A DNA stretch of 64,000 nt from contig CH672415.1 in NCBI GenBank assembly GCA_000153145.1, positions 827,208-891,207 of the forward strand, read 5' to 3'. This document shows positions 8,804 through 16,333 of this stretch, in pieces. Each line of letters begins with the position of its first letter. Position 1 is the stretch's first letter. This DNA is from a marine actinobacterium PHSC20C1 (GTDB taxonomy: Bacteria > Actinomycetota > Actinomycetes > Actinomycetales > Microbacteriaceae). A program made the position numbers and the translations under genes. The notes under the pieces were generated by a model. The model did not search any database. It was given only the letters and a program-made list of their open reading frames with translations, and had not been told where the DNA came from.

Positions 8804-9472
8804 TTACGCATCTCTCTCAGTAAGTACCTGTGTGAGAACGTTAGCGAAAGTTTCACTCTCTTGCGCACCTGAAACTCCATATTTGCCGTCAATAACGAAA
8901 AATGGCACACCCTGGATGCCATATTGCATCGCAACTTCCATGTCAGCCTTGACAGCTGGGAGGTATTCGCTCGACTCAAGAACTCTGACAACGTCATCGC
9001 GATCGAAGCCAATGGATGCCGCGATGTCAGCAAGAACTTCAATGCGGCCCACATGTTCGGTTTTGATGAAGTACGCGTCAAGGAGACGCTCTTTCATCTC
9101 AAGCTGGCGGCCGTGCGCCTTCGCATAGTGAAGAAGTTCGTGAGCTTTGACCGTGTTCGTCTGGTGGATGTGCTCATAGTCGTAGTCGAGCCCTAAGCTC
9201 GTGGCGATGTCGGTAACGCGAGTAAGCATCTCTTCGACCTGCGGCAATGCGAGCCCTTTGCGCTCACTCAGGAACTGGGTGGGGGTACCTTCGTACTCAA
9301 CAGGGGTATCTGGAGCAAGCTCGAAGGAGTGGTATTCGATGTCAACAGCAATCCCTGAGCTGTCGACGGCGGCTTCGAACCGTCGTTTTCCGATGTAGCA
9401 CCACGGGCACTGAACATCAGACCAGATATCGACTTTTACAGGGGCAATCGGGTTTACAGCAGTTTCATTCAC
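8804..9472 (-). CDS. DsbA-family oxidoreductase, FrnE-like
   Basis: Thioredoxin-fold thiol oxidoreductase of 222 aa resembling FrnE and 2-hydroxychromene-2-carboxylate isomerase-like proteins. The CPWC active site is at Cys22-Cys25, in DIWSDVQCPWCYIGKRRFE. The all-helical insertion typical of DsbA proteins follows, and the cis-proline loop appears as GIQGVPFFVID near residue 185. There is no signal peptide, so it is cytosolic; the family is linked to polyketide tailoring or disulfide handling, and its natural substrate here is unknown. It is a single gene, convergent with the small membrane-protein gene across a 149-base gap with no clear terminator. Confidence 0.88.
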   Translation of the reverse strand: MNETAVNPIAPVKVDIWSDVQCPWCYIGKRRFEAAVDSSGIAVDIEYHSFELAPDTPVEYEGTPTQFLSERKGLALPQVEEMLTRVTDIATSLGLDYDYEHIHQTNTVKAHELLHYAKAHGRQLEMKERLLDAYFIKTEHVGRIEVLADIAASIGFDRDDVVRVLESSEYLPAVKADMEVAMQYGIQGVPFFVIDGKYGVSGAQESETFANVLTQVLTERDA

Positions 9473-9518
9473 TGTGACTCCAACGTGTGGACGTTGAGGA
9501 TATTCCCGCTCCCGCGCT

Positions 9519-9610
9519 CGGAAACTCAGGAAATCCTAGAACGCCCAGCCGTTAGCCCGCTTCCAAGTAGCCGAGAGCTGGCCGGTCCCTCTGGATTTCC
9601 TGAATTTCCG
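9519..9610. repeat. 92-bp inverted-terminal element, copy A
   Basis: The left arm CGGAAACTCAGGAAATCC (9519-9536) and the reverse complement of the right arm at 9593-9610 match at 17 of 18 bases. Two further elements of exactly the same 92-bp length are at 10573 and 22544; their interiors are unrelated. The right half of this copy lies inside the 3' end of the AbiEi-like gene and encodes its last 19 residues and stop. It may be a small non-autonomous mobile or REP-like element, or a structured DNA/RNA site. Confidence 0.8.
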
Positions 9611-10475
9611 TGGGCGGGCGGGCCTTGCGGGACGCTAATGCGATCCCAATTGCTTCCTGAACTAAGCCCCAACGGTTAAACACCATTTTTGCGCTCACGC
9701 TCATCGCATGGAACCCAGCGATAGTGATCTCGATTCCCTTGAGGTGGTCTTCTTCGAACGTGTGGGCATGAAACTGTTTTCCATTGATCTCCAGCCCGAC
9801 AATTCCGTTGACGACGATGTCAATCCTTTTGTTCTGGACGGCGACCTGAGTTTCCACACAGTGGCCGGCAACCCTCAATCTCGTGCGCGCAATACTCTCC
9901 GGAAGGCTGTCGCATCTGCCGTCAATCCATGATCGTATCCATCGTTTGTGGATCGGCAGACTGAGAAGAAGTTGCTCGAAATCGAACTCATCAATGCGGC
10001 CCGAATGAAGCGCCCAGTCGATAGCCGCGACGGCAGTCTCAAGATTCTCATCAACAACAACGCGCCGGAGAGCCTCTGGCAGGCTGACGTGCCAGATAGA
10101 TCCGCGTTCGACGATCGACGGCGGATCCCAATGTAATCTCACCCCTCGGCTCTCGCCGATAGGTACTCTTCGGTTCCACTGGCTACGCAATCGCGCCGCA
10201 TTCTGAGGGACCGATACCTGAAGTGGATACTCCCCTAGGACCCAGCCACCCCAGTCCTGGATGGCTGATATTCCTGTTAGCCGCCCGCCGACTCGAACCG
10301 CTCTCACCCGCGGCTCAGCTGTATCAACAGTCGTGTACCAGCCTTGCCTGGCCCTCTTCACGAGCCCTTCCTTTACGGCGCGGGTCAGGTCAACGTCTCG
10401 CGCTCCTCTTGCCACAAGTTGCCGTTTCTGAGCAAGACCGCCTAGGTCGTCCACGAGCGCCGGAATGTCCACCAT
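9552..10475 (-). CDS. AbiEi-like winged-helix protein with DUF559/Vsr-like nuclease fold
   Basis: A 307-aa protein. The N-terminal 50 residues (DDLGGLAQKRQLVARG... VKRARQGWYTTV) resemble the winged-helix domain of AbiEi-type antitoxins. The C-terminal part has a DUF559-like PD-(D/E)XK core with RIDIVVNGIVGLEINGKQFH (Asp, then Glu-Ile-Asn-Gly-Lys) and a later FHAMSVSAKMVF strand. Related proteins are common in actinobacteria, and no toxin partner is next to this one. The gene lies between two 92-bp elements; the nearer one supplies codons 289-307 and the TAA. The function is unknown: it could be a DNA-binding regulator, a nuclease, or a gene carried by the elements. Confidence 0.72.
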   Translation of the reverse strand: MVDIPALVDDLGGLAQKRQLVARGARDVDLTRAVKEGLVKRARQGWYTTVDTAEPRVRAVRVGGRLTGISAIQDWGGWVLGEYPLQVSVPQNAARLRSQWNRRVPIGESRGVRLHWDPPSIVERGSIWHVSLPEALRRVVVDENLETAVAAIDWALHSGRIDEFDFEQLLLSLPIHKRWIRSWIDGRCDSLPESIARTRLRVAGHCVETQVAVQNKRIDIVVNGIVGLEINGKQFHAHTFEEDHLKGIEITIAGFHAMSVSAKMVFNRWGLVQEAIGIALASRKARPPTEIQEIQRDRPALGYLEAG

Positions 10476-10533
10476 GTGGAAAGCGTCGCGAGTTCAACAC
10501 AAGGCCACGTTGCGGGATCCGCTATTAGTGGAA

Positions 10534-10551
10534 TCGCCGCACACACGGCGA
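10534..10551. other. Short perfect hairpin upstream of the AbiEi-like gene
   Basis: The perfect arms TCGCCG/CGGCGA flank a six-base loop, 59 bases upstream of the AbiEi-like start. It could be an operator or part of the 5' leader. It falls within the 344-base gene-free stretch 10476-10819, which also holds the 92-bp element B and the glyS hairpin. Confidence 0.3.
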
Positions 10552-10572
10552 GTGTGGAGTAGGTGTCGAAGT

Positions 10573-10664
10573 TGAAAACTCAGGAGATACGCGCAACTTC
10601 TCCCGTGCCTGTCAGCATTCAGTGCGGGAGATTCGTCAGCGTGGTCGCTTTTCCTGAGTTTCCG
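10573..10664. repeat. 92-bp inverted-terminal element, copy B
   Basis: The left arm TGAAAACTCAGGAGATAC (10573-10590) pairs with a right arm ending TCCTGAGTTTCCG (10652-10664). The shared core AAACTCAGGA is the same as in the copies at 9519 and 22544, and the total length is again exactly 92 bp. An interior inverted pair TCTCCCG/CGGGAGA (10599-10605 and 10625-10631) is specific to this copy. It lies 97 bases upstream of the AbiEi-like start, so that gene is framed by copies A and B. Confidence 0.8.
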
Positions 10665-10756
10665 AAGGGACAAGGGGCAGGTTTACAGGAACGGGCGCAT
10701 CTGCACAAGCCGGAACGCGCGTTTACGGGAAGCTGAGTAGCGGAGGGCCCGCCCAC

Positions 10757-10795
10757 GTGCGGTATCTCAAGCGGATGCCGCTTGAGATACCACAC
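10757..10795 (-). terminator. Strong hairpin downstream of glyS, probable terminator
   Basis: A perfect 14-base stem, GGTATCTCAAGCGG with CCGCTTGAGATACC, encloses a three-base loop and is lengthened by GTG/CAC beyond one mismatch. It starts 25 bases past the glyS stop. It lacks a U-run on the glyS strand, so termination efficiency is uncertain. Confidence 0.6.
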
Positions 10796-10819
10796 GGACG
10801 AATATCACTCAGGGGCTTG

Positions 10820-12205
10820 CTAGCAGCCGATGAGCTCCTGCGCGAGGTAACCGCGCAGTTCTTCGAGAGGCATCCGCTTTTGCTCCATCGTGTCGCGCTC
10901 GCGCACCGTCACGGCATTGTCATCGAGCGAATCGAAGTCGATCGTGACACAGAAAGGCGTACCAATTTCGTCTTGGCGACGGTAGCGACGACCGATCGCA
11001 CCGGCATCATCGAAGTCGACGTTCCAGAACTTGCGCAGATCAGCGGCAACGCTGCGGGCAAGTGGAGAGAGGCGTTCGTTGCGTGAGAGCGGCAGAACGG
11101 CAACCTTCACTGGCGAAAGACGGCGGTCGAGACGCAGAACGGTTCGCTTGTCGACTCCGCCCTTGGCGTTGGGCGCTTCGTCTTCGGCATACGCGTCAAT
11201 GAGGAACGCCATGAGTGCACGAGTGAGTCCAAACGCGGGCTCAATCACGTAGGGCGTCCAGCGCTCATCCTTTGCCTGGTCGAAGTACGACAGGTCAGCC
11301 CCGGATGCTTCAGAGTGCGTGCGCAGGTCGAAGTCGGTGCGGTTCGCGATACCCATGAGTTCGCCCCACTCGCTACCGGCGAAGCGGAATCGGTACTCGA
11401 CATCCACGGTTCGCTTGGAATAGTGGGAAAGCTTTTCTTGAGCGTGCTCGTAGAAGCGCAGGTTTTCGGGCTTGATGCCGAGGTCGGTGTACCACTTCAT
11501 CGACTCGTCGATCCAGTACTGGTGCCACTCTTCATCCGTTCCGGGCTCGACGAAGAATTCCATCTCCATCTGTTCGAACTCGCGGGTGCGGAAGATGAAG
11601 TTTCCGGGAGTGATTTCGTTACGGAACGACTTACCTACCTGGCCGATGCCGAACGGCGGCTTCATACGAGCAGCGCCCATAACGTTGGCGAAGTTGGTGA
11701 AAATACCCTGGGCGGTCTCGGGGCGCAGGTAGTGCATGCCCTCCTCGTTGTCGACTGGGCCGAGGAAGGTCTTGAGCAGGCCGGAGAAGTTTTGTGGTTC
11801 TGTCCACGATCCGGGCTGACCTGTATCGGGGTCGCGGATGTCGGCAAGCCCGTTGACGGGAGGGTGGCCGTGCTTCTCTTCGTAGGCTTCAAGAAGGTGG
11901 TCGGCGCGGTAACGCTTGTGGGTGTGCAGCGATTCTACGAGCGGGTCGGAAAAGACCTCGACGTGACCGGATGCTTCCCAGACTTTGCGGGGCAGGATGA
12001 CGGCGGAGTCAATTCCTACGACATCGTCACGGCCTTGAACAATGGTCTGCCACCACTGCTTCTTGATGTTTTCTTTGAGAGCCATTCCGAGGGGGCCGTA
12101 GTCCCAGGCTGAGCGTGAACCGCCGTAGATCTCTCCCGATTGGAAGACGAAACCTCGGCGCTTGGCGAGGTTGATAACGGCGTCGAGGGGGTTAGGCGTA
12201 GCCAC
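10820..12205 (-). CDS. glyS: Glycyl-tRNA synthetase (single-chain, eukaryotic/archaeal type)
   Basis: Class II synthetase charging tRNA(Gly), 461 aa, the alpha2-type used by actinobacteria. The start is the GTG at 12205, preceded by GGAG; it gives [20 protein letters not shown], the usual N-terminus, whereas the ATG at 12238 would add an unlikely 11 residues. Motif 2 is seen as [20 protein letters not shown], followed by FEQMEMEFF. Motif 3 lies near [14 protein letters not shown]. The C-terminal anticodon-binding domain contains [12 protein letters not shown] and ends near [17 protein letters not shown]. It is a single gene ending at a strong hairpin. Confidence 0.96.
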   Translation of the reverse strand: MATPNPLDAVINLAKRRGFVFQSGEIYGGSRSAWDYGPLGMALKENIKKQWWQTIVQGRDDVVGIDSAVILPRKVWEASGHVEVFSDPLVESLHTHKRYRADHLLEAYEEKHGHPPVNGLADIRDPDTGQPGSWTEPQNFSGLLKTFLGPVDNEEGMHYLRPETAQGIFTNFANVMGAARMKPPFGIGQVGKSFRNEITPGNFIFRTREFEQMEMEFFVEPGTDEEWHQYWIDESMKWYTDLGIKPENLRFYEHAQEKLSHYSKRTVDVEYRFRFAGSEWGELMGIANRTDFDLRTHSEASGADLSYFDQAKDERWTPYVIEPAFGLTRALMAFLIDAYAEDEAPNAKGGVDKRTVLRLDRRLSPVKVAVLPLSRNERLSPLARSVAADLRKFWNVDFDDAGAIGRRYRRQDEIGTPFCVTIDFDSLDDNAVTVRERDTMEQKRMPLEELRGYLAQELIGC

Positions 12206-12260
12206 AGAAACTCCAATAGTCAGCCGGACTGGATGCACGGTCGGCGGATGACCAGTTTAG

Positions 12261-13307
12261 CTAGACACGAAGCGCAGCAATAACCGCAGCGACGTCTTCG
12301 TCAGTATTCCAGAGATGGAAAGCTGCACGCAGCCTTCCGGCACGTACCGATGCGCTGATTCCTGCAGCGGTGAGCTTCGCGAGATCGGCGCCGCTCTCGT
12401 CTGGCCAGGTGACAATGGCCTGATTTTGGTGCGGAATTCCGAGGGCATCGCAGAGCATATTGCCAAGTCGACTCGAATGCTCCCAGACTTCGGTCATGTT
12501 GAGGTCGGCAAACATTCCGATTGAGTGCTCGGCACCGACCCAGGCTTGCCACGCTGGCGAGACGTCGAATCTGCGGGCATCTGTTGCCAGGTTCATGGCG
12601 GGGCCATAAACGCTCGCCCACACGTCGTCGCCGGCGTACCATCCGGCCTGAACCGGCGTGACGTGTTGTGCGAAATCCTCGGAGATTGTGAGGAACGCGA
12701 CGCCGCGAGGCGCACACAACCACTTGTAGGCATGACACACGGTCGCGTCGAACAGGCTGGCATCCACGGGGTAGACGCCGGCGGCTTGGGTTATGTCGCA
12801 CAGCGTTCGTGCTCCGTAACGTGTTGCGGCCGCGATGATTGCGTCGACATCTGCCACTGCACCATTGCACGACTGCACGAGGGAGAACACGACGAGCGCT
12901 GTGCTCTCGCGAACCGCGCCGGCGAGGTCGGCGAGCTTAACTGAGCGCACAGTGAGCTCCGGGTGCTGCAAGAACGGAAACACGATCGAGGTGAAGTCAG
13001 ATTCAACACACACCACTTCTGAGCCCGCAGGAAGCGAGCACGCGATGACGGATGCCAGCACTGAGGTTTGAGAGCCGATTGCTACGCGCGTGTGGTCTAC
13101 ACCAACGAGTCGCGAATAGTGTCCCCGCGTGCGCTCGACGATTTCGCCATAGTGCATGGGATTGCGTTGCGCCGCTGACCAGGTTGCAAGGTCATCAGCA
13201 AGCGCGGTGACTGCTGCCTTGGGCGGCAGTCCCATCGTGGCAGCGGCAAGATAGCCGCGAGTGTTCTCGAAGCTGTCAATTGCCTGTTCCATAGCCGGTG
13301 TCGTCAT
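12261..13307 (-). CDS. Aminotransferase class V family protein (PLP enzyme)
   Basis: Fold-type I PLP enzyme of 348 aa resembling the cysteine desulfurase/isopenicillin epimerase branch. The PLP lysine is Lys195 in CHAYKWLCAPRG, and the aspartate that holds the pyridine nitrogen is Asp171 in LCDITQAAG. There is no active-site cysteine loop as in true cysteine desulfurases, so the reaction may be a different lyase or transaminase step. The ATG at 13307 is divergent from a LysR regulator whose promoter contains a 15-bp palindrome, so the regulator probably controls it. Substrate unknown. Confidence 0.82.
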   Translation of the reverse strand: MTTPAMEQAIDSFENTRGYLAAATMGLPPKAAVTALADDLATWSAAQRNPMHYGEIVERTRGHYSRLVGVDHTRVAIGSQTSVLASVIACSLPAGSEVVCVESDFTSIVFPFLQHPELTVRSVKLADLAGAVRESTALVVFSLVQSCNGAVADVDAIIAAATRYGARTLCDITQAAGVYPVDASLFDATVCHAYKWLCAPRGVAFLTISEDFAQHVTPVQAGWYAGDDVWASVYGPAMNLATDARRFDVSPAWQAWVGAEHSIGMFADLNMTEVWEHSSRLGNMLCDALGIPHQNQAIVTWPDESGADLAKLTAAGISASVRAGRLRAAFHLWNTDEDVAAVIAALRV

Positions 13308-13350
13308 GCCTCAATAGTGCTCTCGCCCCATTCATGCGACAAGAGCATGA

Positions 13351-13389
13351 TTGACATATAAACAATAACGTTTAGTTATGATTATGAGC
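13351..13389 (+). promoter_or_regulatory. Promoter and LysR-type palindrome between the aminotransferase and lysR-type genes
   Basis: A TTGACA box is at 13351, and a TATGAT box at 13377-13382 ends seven bases before the ATG at 13390, which suggests a leaderless transcript; the 20-base spacer is long. The palindrome ATAAC-GTTTA-GTTAT at 13365-13379 overlaps the -10 and has the dyad layout of LysR operators. It could serve autorepression and control of the divergent aminotransferase. Confidence 0.45.
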
Positions 13390-14352
13390 ATGGACACTAC
13401 CCCTGACCTCCTGACGCTGCGCATCGTTCGCGCGATCTCTGATCACGGCACGATCAGCGGGGCCGCGCGTGCGCTCGGCTACAGCCAACCCGCGCTCAGC
13501 CAGCACCTCACGAGGACCCAGTCGAGGCTCGGGCTCGCACTCGTGGTGCGTTCTGGGCGAGGTGTCCGCCTCACCGAAGCCGGTCGTGCACTCGCCAGCC
13601 ACGCCGTCACAGTAATCAATGCCGTGGATGCCGCGAGCGCCGAACTCGCAGAACTGGCTGGCTTGTCGAGCGGAACGGTGCGCATCGCTGCTTTTCCCAC
13701 TGTTTCGTCAACGGTTATTCCGAGGCTGATCCGACAGTTGAGACAACAGCATCCGAATCTGACGGTGAAGTATGTGGAAGCGGAGCCTCCTCAGGCGCTG
13801 CAGTTGCTGCGCGATGGCACGGCAGATGTGGCGATTACGTTTTCGTACCCTGGTGATCGGGCAGACCCACACCTCTTGCGTGATGGCGGCCATACGACGG
13901 TCCCGTTGTTCACAGAGCCCGTAGTTCTCGCGCTTCCCGACAGTCACCCCTTGGCGAGCGCAGACAGCGTGAGTCTCGCGGACCTCGCCGACGATGCGTG
14001 GATTGCTGGCTGCGCACTATGCCGCGGTCATCTACTCGCCCTGTGCAGCGTGGAGGGATTTGCTCCGGCGATCGGCTTGGAGACAGATAATGCTCTCGCG
14101 GTGTTGAGTTTTGTGTCGCGTGGGCTTGGTGTTGCGCTTCTGCCTCAGCTGGCACTGGCATCGCTTACCGTGCCGGAGGGCGTGAGCATCCATTCTCCGC
14201 AGCCAGCAAGCGAGCGCACCATTCAGTACGTGATTCAGCCGGGAGCAACACGGATCCCCAGCGTCGCGACGACGATTGCTACGCTTACTGCGCTTGGCGG
14301 GTCTGCGTGGGGGTTGCGGGACTATCCCGAGAGCGAGCCAACCGCGCGGTAG
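13390..14352 (+). CDS. LysR-family transcriptional regulator
   Basis: DNA-binding regulator of 320 aa from the chosen ATG. The N-terminal winged helix is typical (LRIVRAISDHGTISGAARALGYSQPALSQHL at about 9-39, here the HTH), followed by the linker and a LysR substrate domain beginning VRIAAFPTV and containing ALPDSHPLASADSVSL. The start at 13390 is favoured over ATGs at 13378 and 13384 because the latter overlap the promoter palindrome and -10 box. It is divergent from the class V aminotransferase, its likely target. Its 3' end overlaps the convergent cysteine desulfurase gene by 31 bases. Confidence 0.88.
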   Translation: MDTTPDLLTLRIVRAISDHGTISGAARALGYSQPALSQHLTRTQSRLGLALVVRSGRGVRLTEAGRALASHAVTVINAVDAASAELAELAGLSSGTVRIAAFPTVSSTVIPRLIRQLRQQHPNLTVKYVEAEPPQALQLLRDGTADVAITFSYPGDRADPHLLRDGGHTTVPLFTEPVVLALPDSHPLASADSVSLADLADDAWIAGCALCRGHLLALCSVEGFAPAIGLETDNALAVLSFVSRGLGVALLPQLALASLTVPEGVSIHSPQPASERTIQYVIQPGATRIPSVATTIATLTALGGSAWGLRDYPESEPTAR

Positions 14353-15476
14353 GCGGTTTCAATTTCGGCGGCAACGGCTTGAAGTTGTTCGGCCGTGGTG
14401 TCTGCGCTGAGACTGAATCGCACAGCAGTTTGCGCAATGGCGTCATCAATTCCGAGAGCCGAGAGCACGTGAGAGACTTCGTCGCTGCCCACCGCGCAGG
14501 CTGAGCCTGCGGAGCAGATTATGCCGGCGCGACCAAGCTCGAGCAAGAGAGATTCTCCACTCGTGCCGGGGAAACAGAATGAGGCATTGTTCGGAAGTCG
14601 ACGCGATTCGGCGGCGTCTGTTGGCCCCGTATAGATCGCTTGTGGTACTCGCGTGAGTACGTCAGCCACGAATTCGTTTCGTAGCTGAGTTGTGCGTTCG
14701 GCACGGTCGACGCGATCGCTCTCCGCGAGCGTAAGAGCATGCGCGAACCCAACGGCCCCGGCAACATTCTCAGTGCCGGAACGTTTTCCGCGTTCCTGTC
14801 CTCCGCCATGCAGTACTGGTTCGAGACCGCGGCGCCCTTTCACGATGAGTACACCGATTCCTTTCGGCGCCCCCAGCTTGTGTCCCGAGAGGCTAAGTGC
14901 GTCGACACCGAGCTCGGCTATGTTCAGCGGCAGCCAGCCTGCGGCCTGAACTGCATCCGTGTGCATTGGTATCGCAAGTTCACGACACAGCGCTGCGATT
15001 GCAGCAATGGGCTGAACGACACCGACCTCGTTGTTGGCGTACATGATTGTGCAAAGAGTTGTGTCTGGGCGAAGCGCCTCGCGTGCTTGCTGCACGTCTA
15101 CGAGTCCGGCGCTATCTACCGGCAGTACTGTGACCTCAAAGCCGTGGATGCGTCGCAAGTAGTCGACAGACTCCAGCACTGCTTCATGCTCGATAGCACT
15201 CGTCACGATGTGTCGTCCGCGCGGTTCCGCGAGTGCCAGCCCTTTGATCGCGAGGTTGTCTGACTCTGTTCCACCTGAAGTGAAGACGACATCGGATGCC
15301 CGACACCCGATCACGGCGGCGACACTCTTTCGCGCACCATCAAGGGCACGCTTCGCGGACTCCCCCAGTTCGTGATGACTAGAGGGGTTGCCAAAGTCTC
15401 CCGTCAGCAGTGGCCACATCGCTTCGAGCACCTCGCGGCGGACAGGGGTTGTTGCTGCTGAGTCGAGAAAAATCAT
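14322..15476 (-). CDS. nifS: Cysteine desulfurase, NifS/IscS type, in the NAD operon
   Basis: PLP-dependent enzyme of 384 aa that takes sulfur from cysteine for Fe-S cluster assembly. PLP lysine is Lys200 (SLSGHKLGAPKG), with His97 in SAIEHEAV stacking on the ring. The persulfide loop reads GIICSAGSACAVGS, with Cys327 at the usual position. It starts at the ATG overlapping the nadC stop (TAATG), as the last gene of nrtR-nadA-nadB-nadC-nifS. This placement suggests that it builds the [4Fe-4S] cluster of quinolinate synthase NadA, as proposed for NifS-like proteins in other nad operons. Confidence 0.92.
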   Translation of the reverse strand: MIFLDSAATTPVRREVLEAMWPLLTGDFGNPSSHHELGESAKRALDGARKSVAAVIGCRASDVVFTSGGTESDNLAIKGLALAEPRGRHIVTSAIEHEAVLESVDYLRRIHGFEVTVLPVDSAGLVDVQQAREALRPDTTLCTIMYANNEVGVVQPIAAIAALCRELAIPMHTDAVQAAGWLPLNIAELGVDALSLSGHKLGAPKGIGVLIVKGRRGLEPVLHGGGQERGKRSGTENVAGAVGFAHALTLAESDRVDRAERTTQLRNEFVADVLTRVPQAIYTGPTDAAESRRLPNNASFCFPGTSGESLLLELGRAGIICSAGSACAVGSDEVSHVLSALGIDDAIAQTAVRFSLSADTTAEQLQAVAAEIETAYRAVGSLSG

Positions 15477-16333
15477 TAGACGGATGCGCTCACTGCAATG
15501 TCGAGACCGAGATCGAGCGAGCGAACACTGTGGGTGAGTGCCCCTACTGAAATCACGTCAACGCCCGTTGCTGCGATTGCGGCAACAGTGTCAAGGTTCA
15601 CGCCACCGCTCGCCTCTACGATCGCGCGGCCCGCCACCATGGCAACTCCGGCACGCAAGTCGTAGGTCGAGAAGTTGTCGAGCATGATCGTATCTACGCC
15701 AGCAGACACGACGGTCTCCACCTGATCGAGCCGATCAACCTCCACCTCAAGATGCGTGGTGTGGCCGATGCGAGAACGGGCGCGGCGAATCGCCTCAGCG
15801 AGATCGATCCCCTCGGCCGCGAGGACCGCAAGATGATTGTCTTTCGCCATCACGGCATCGGAAAGACTGAAGCGGTGGTTGTGACCACCACCACACCGCA
15901 CGGCGTGACGTTCGAGAGCTCGCAGCCCAGGCGTCGTCTTGCGGGTATCGACGATGCGCGCGCGAGTGCCAGCCACTTTCGCAACATAGGCTGCCGTCTG
16001 AGTGGCGATTCCTGACATCCGCTGGCTGAGGTTGAGAGCGATTCGCTCCGCCCGCAAGACGGCACGTGCGTTACCTGACACGGTTGCGAGTTGTTGGCCT
16101 GCGGTGAAAGTGTCGCCATCGTTGGCATGCAGCGTGACTTGGGCTTGAGCATCCACGAGCATGAAGGTGCGCGCGAACACGTCGAGTCCGCTCGCAACGC
16201 CAGGCTCGCGAGCGTTGAGTACTGCGGTCGCAACGGCACTGGCAGGAACGAAGGCTTCGCTCGTCACGTCTCCCCACGGGGCGTCCTCAGCGAGTGCTAA
16301 CAGGATGACGTTGTCAACGAGTTCTTGATTCAT
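15476..16333 (-). CDS. nadC: Nicotinate-nucleotide pyrophosphorylase (quinolinate phosphoribosyltransferase)
   Basis: Converts quinolinate and PRPP to nicotinate mononucleotide, CO2 and pyrophosphate, the third step of de novo NAD synthesis. It is 285 aa with the N-terminal EDAPWGDVTSEAFV, the active-site stretch RIVDTRKTTPGLRALERHAV, and the HNHRFSLSDAVMAKDNHL loop that binds substrates. The barrel ends with EASGGVNLDTV. Its ATG overlaps the nadB stop by four bases (ATGA) and its stop overlaps nifS by one, so translation is tightly coupled in the operon. Confidence 0.95.
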   Translation of the reverse strand: MNQELVDNVILLALAEDAPWGDVTSEAFVPASAVATAVLNAREPGVASGLDVFARTFMLVDAQAQVTLHANDGDTFTAGQQLATVSGNARAVLRAERIALNLSQRMSGIATQTAAYVAKVAGTRARIVDTRKTTPGLRALERHAVRCGGGHNHRFSLSDAVMAKDNHLAVLAAEGIDLAEAIRRARSRIGHTTHLEVEVDRLDQVETVVSAGVDTIMLDNFSTYDLRAGVAMVAGRAIVEASGGVNLDTVAAIAATGVDVISVGALTHSVRSLDLGLDIAVSASV

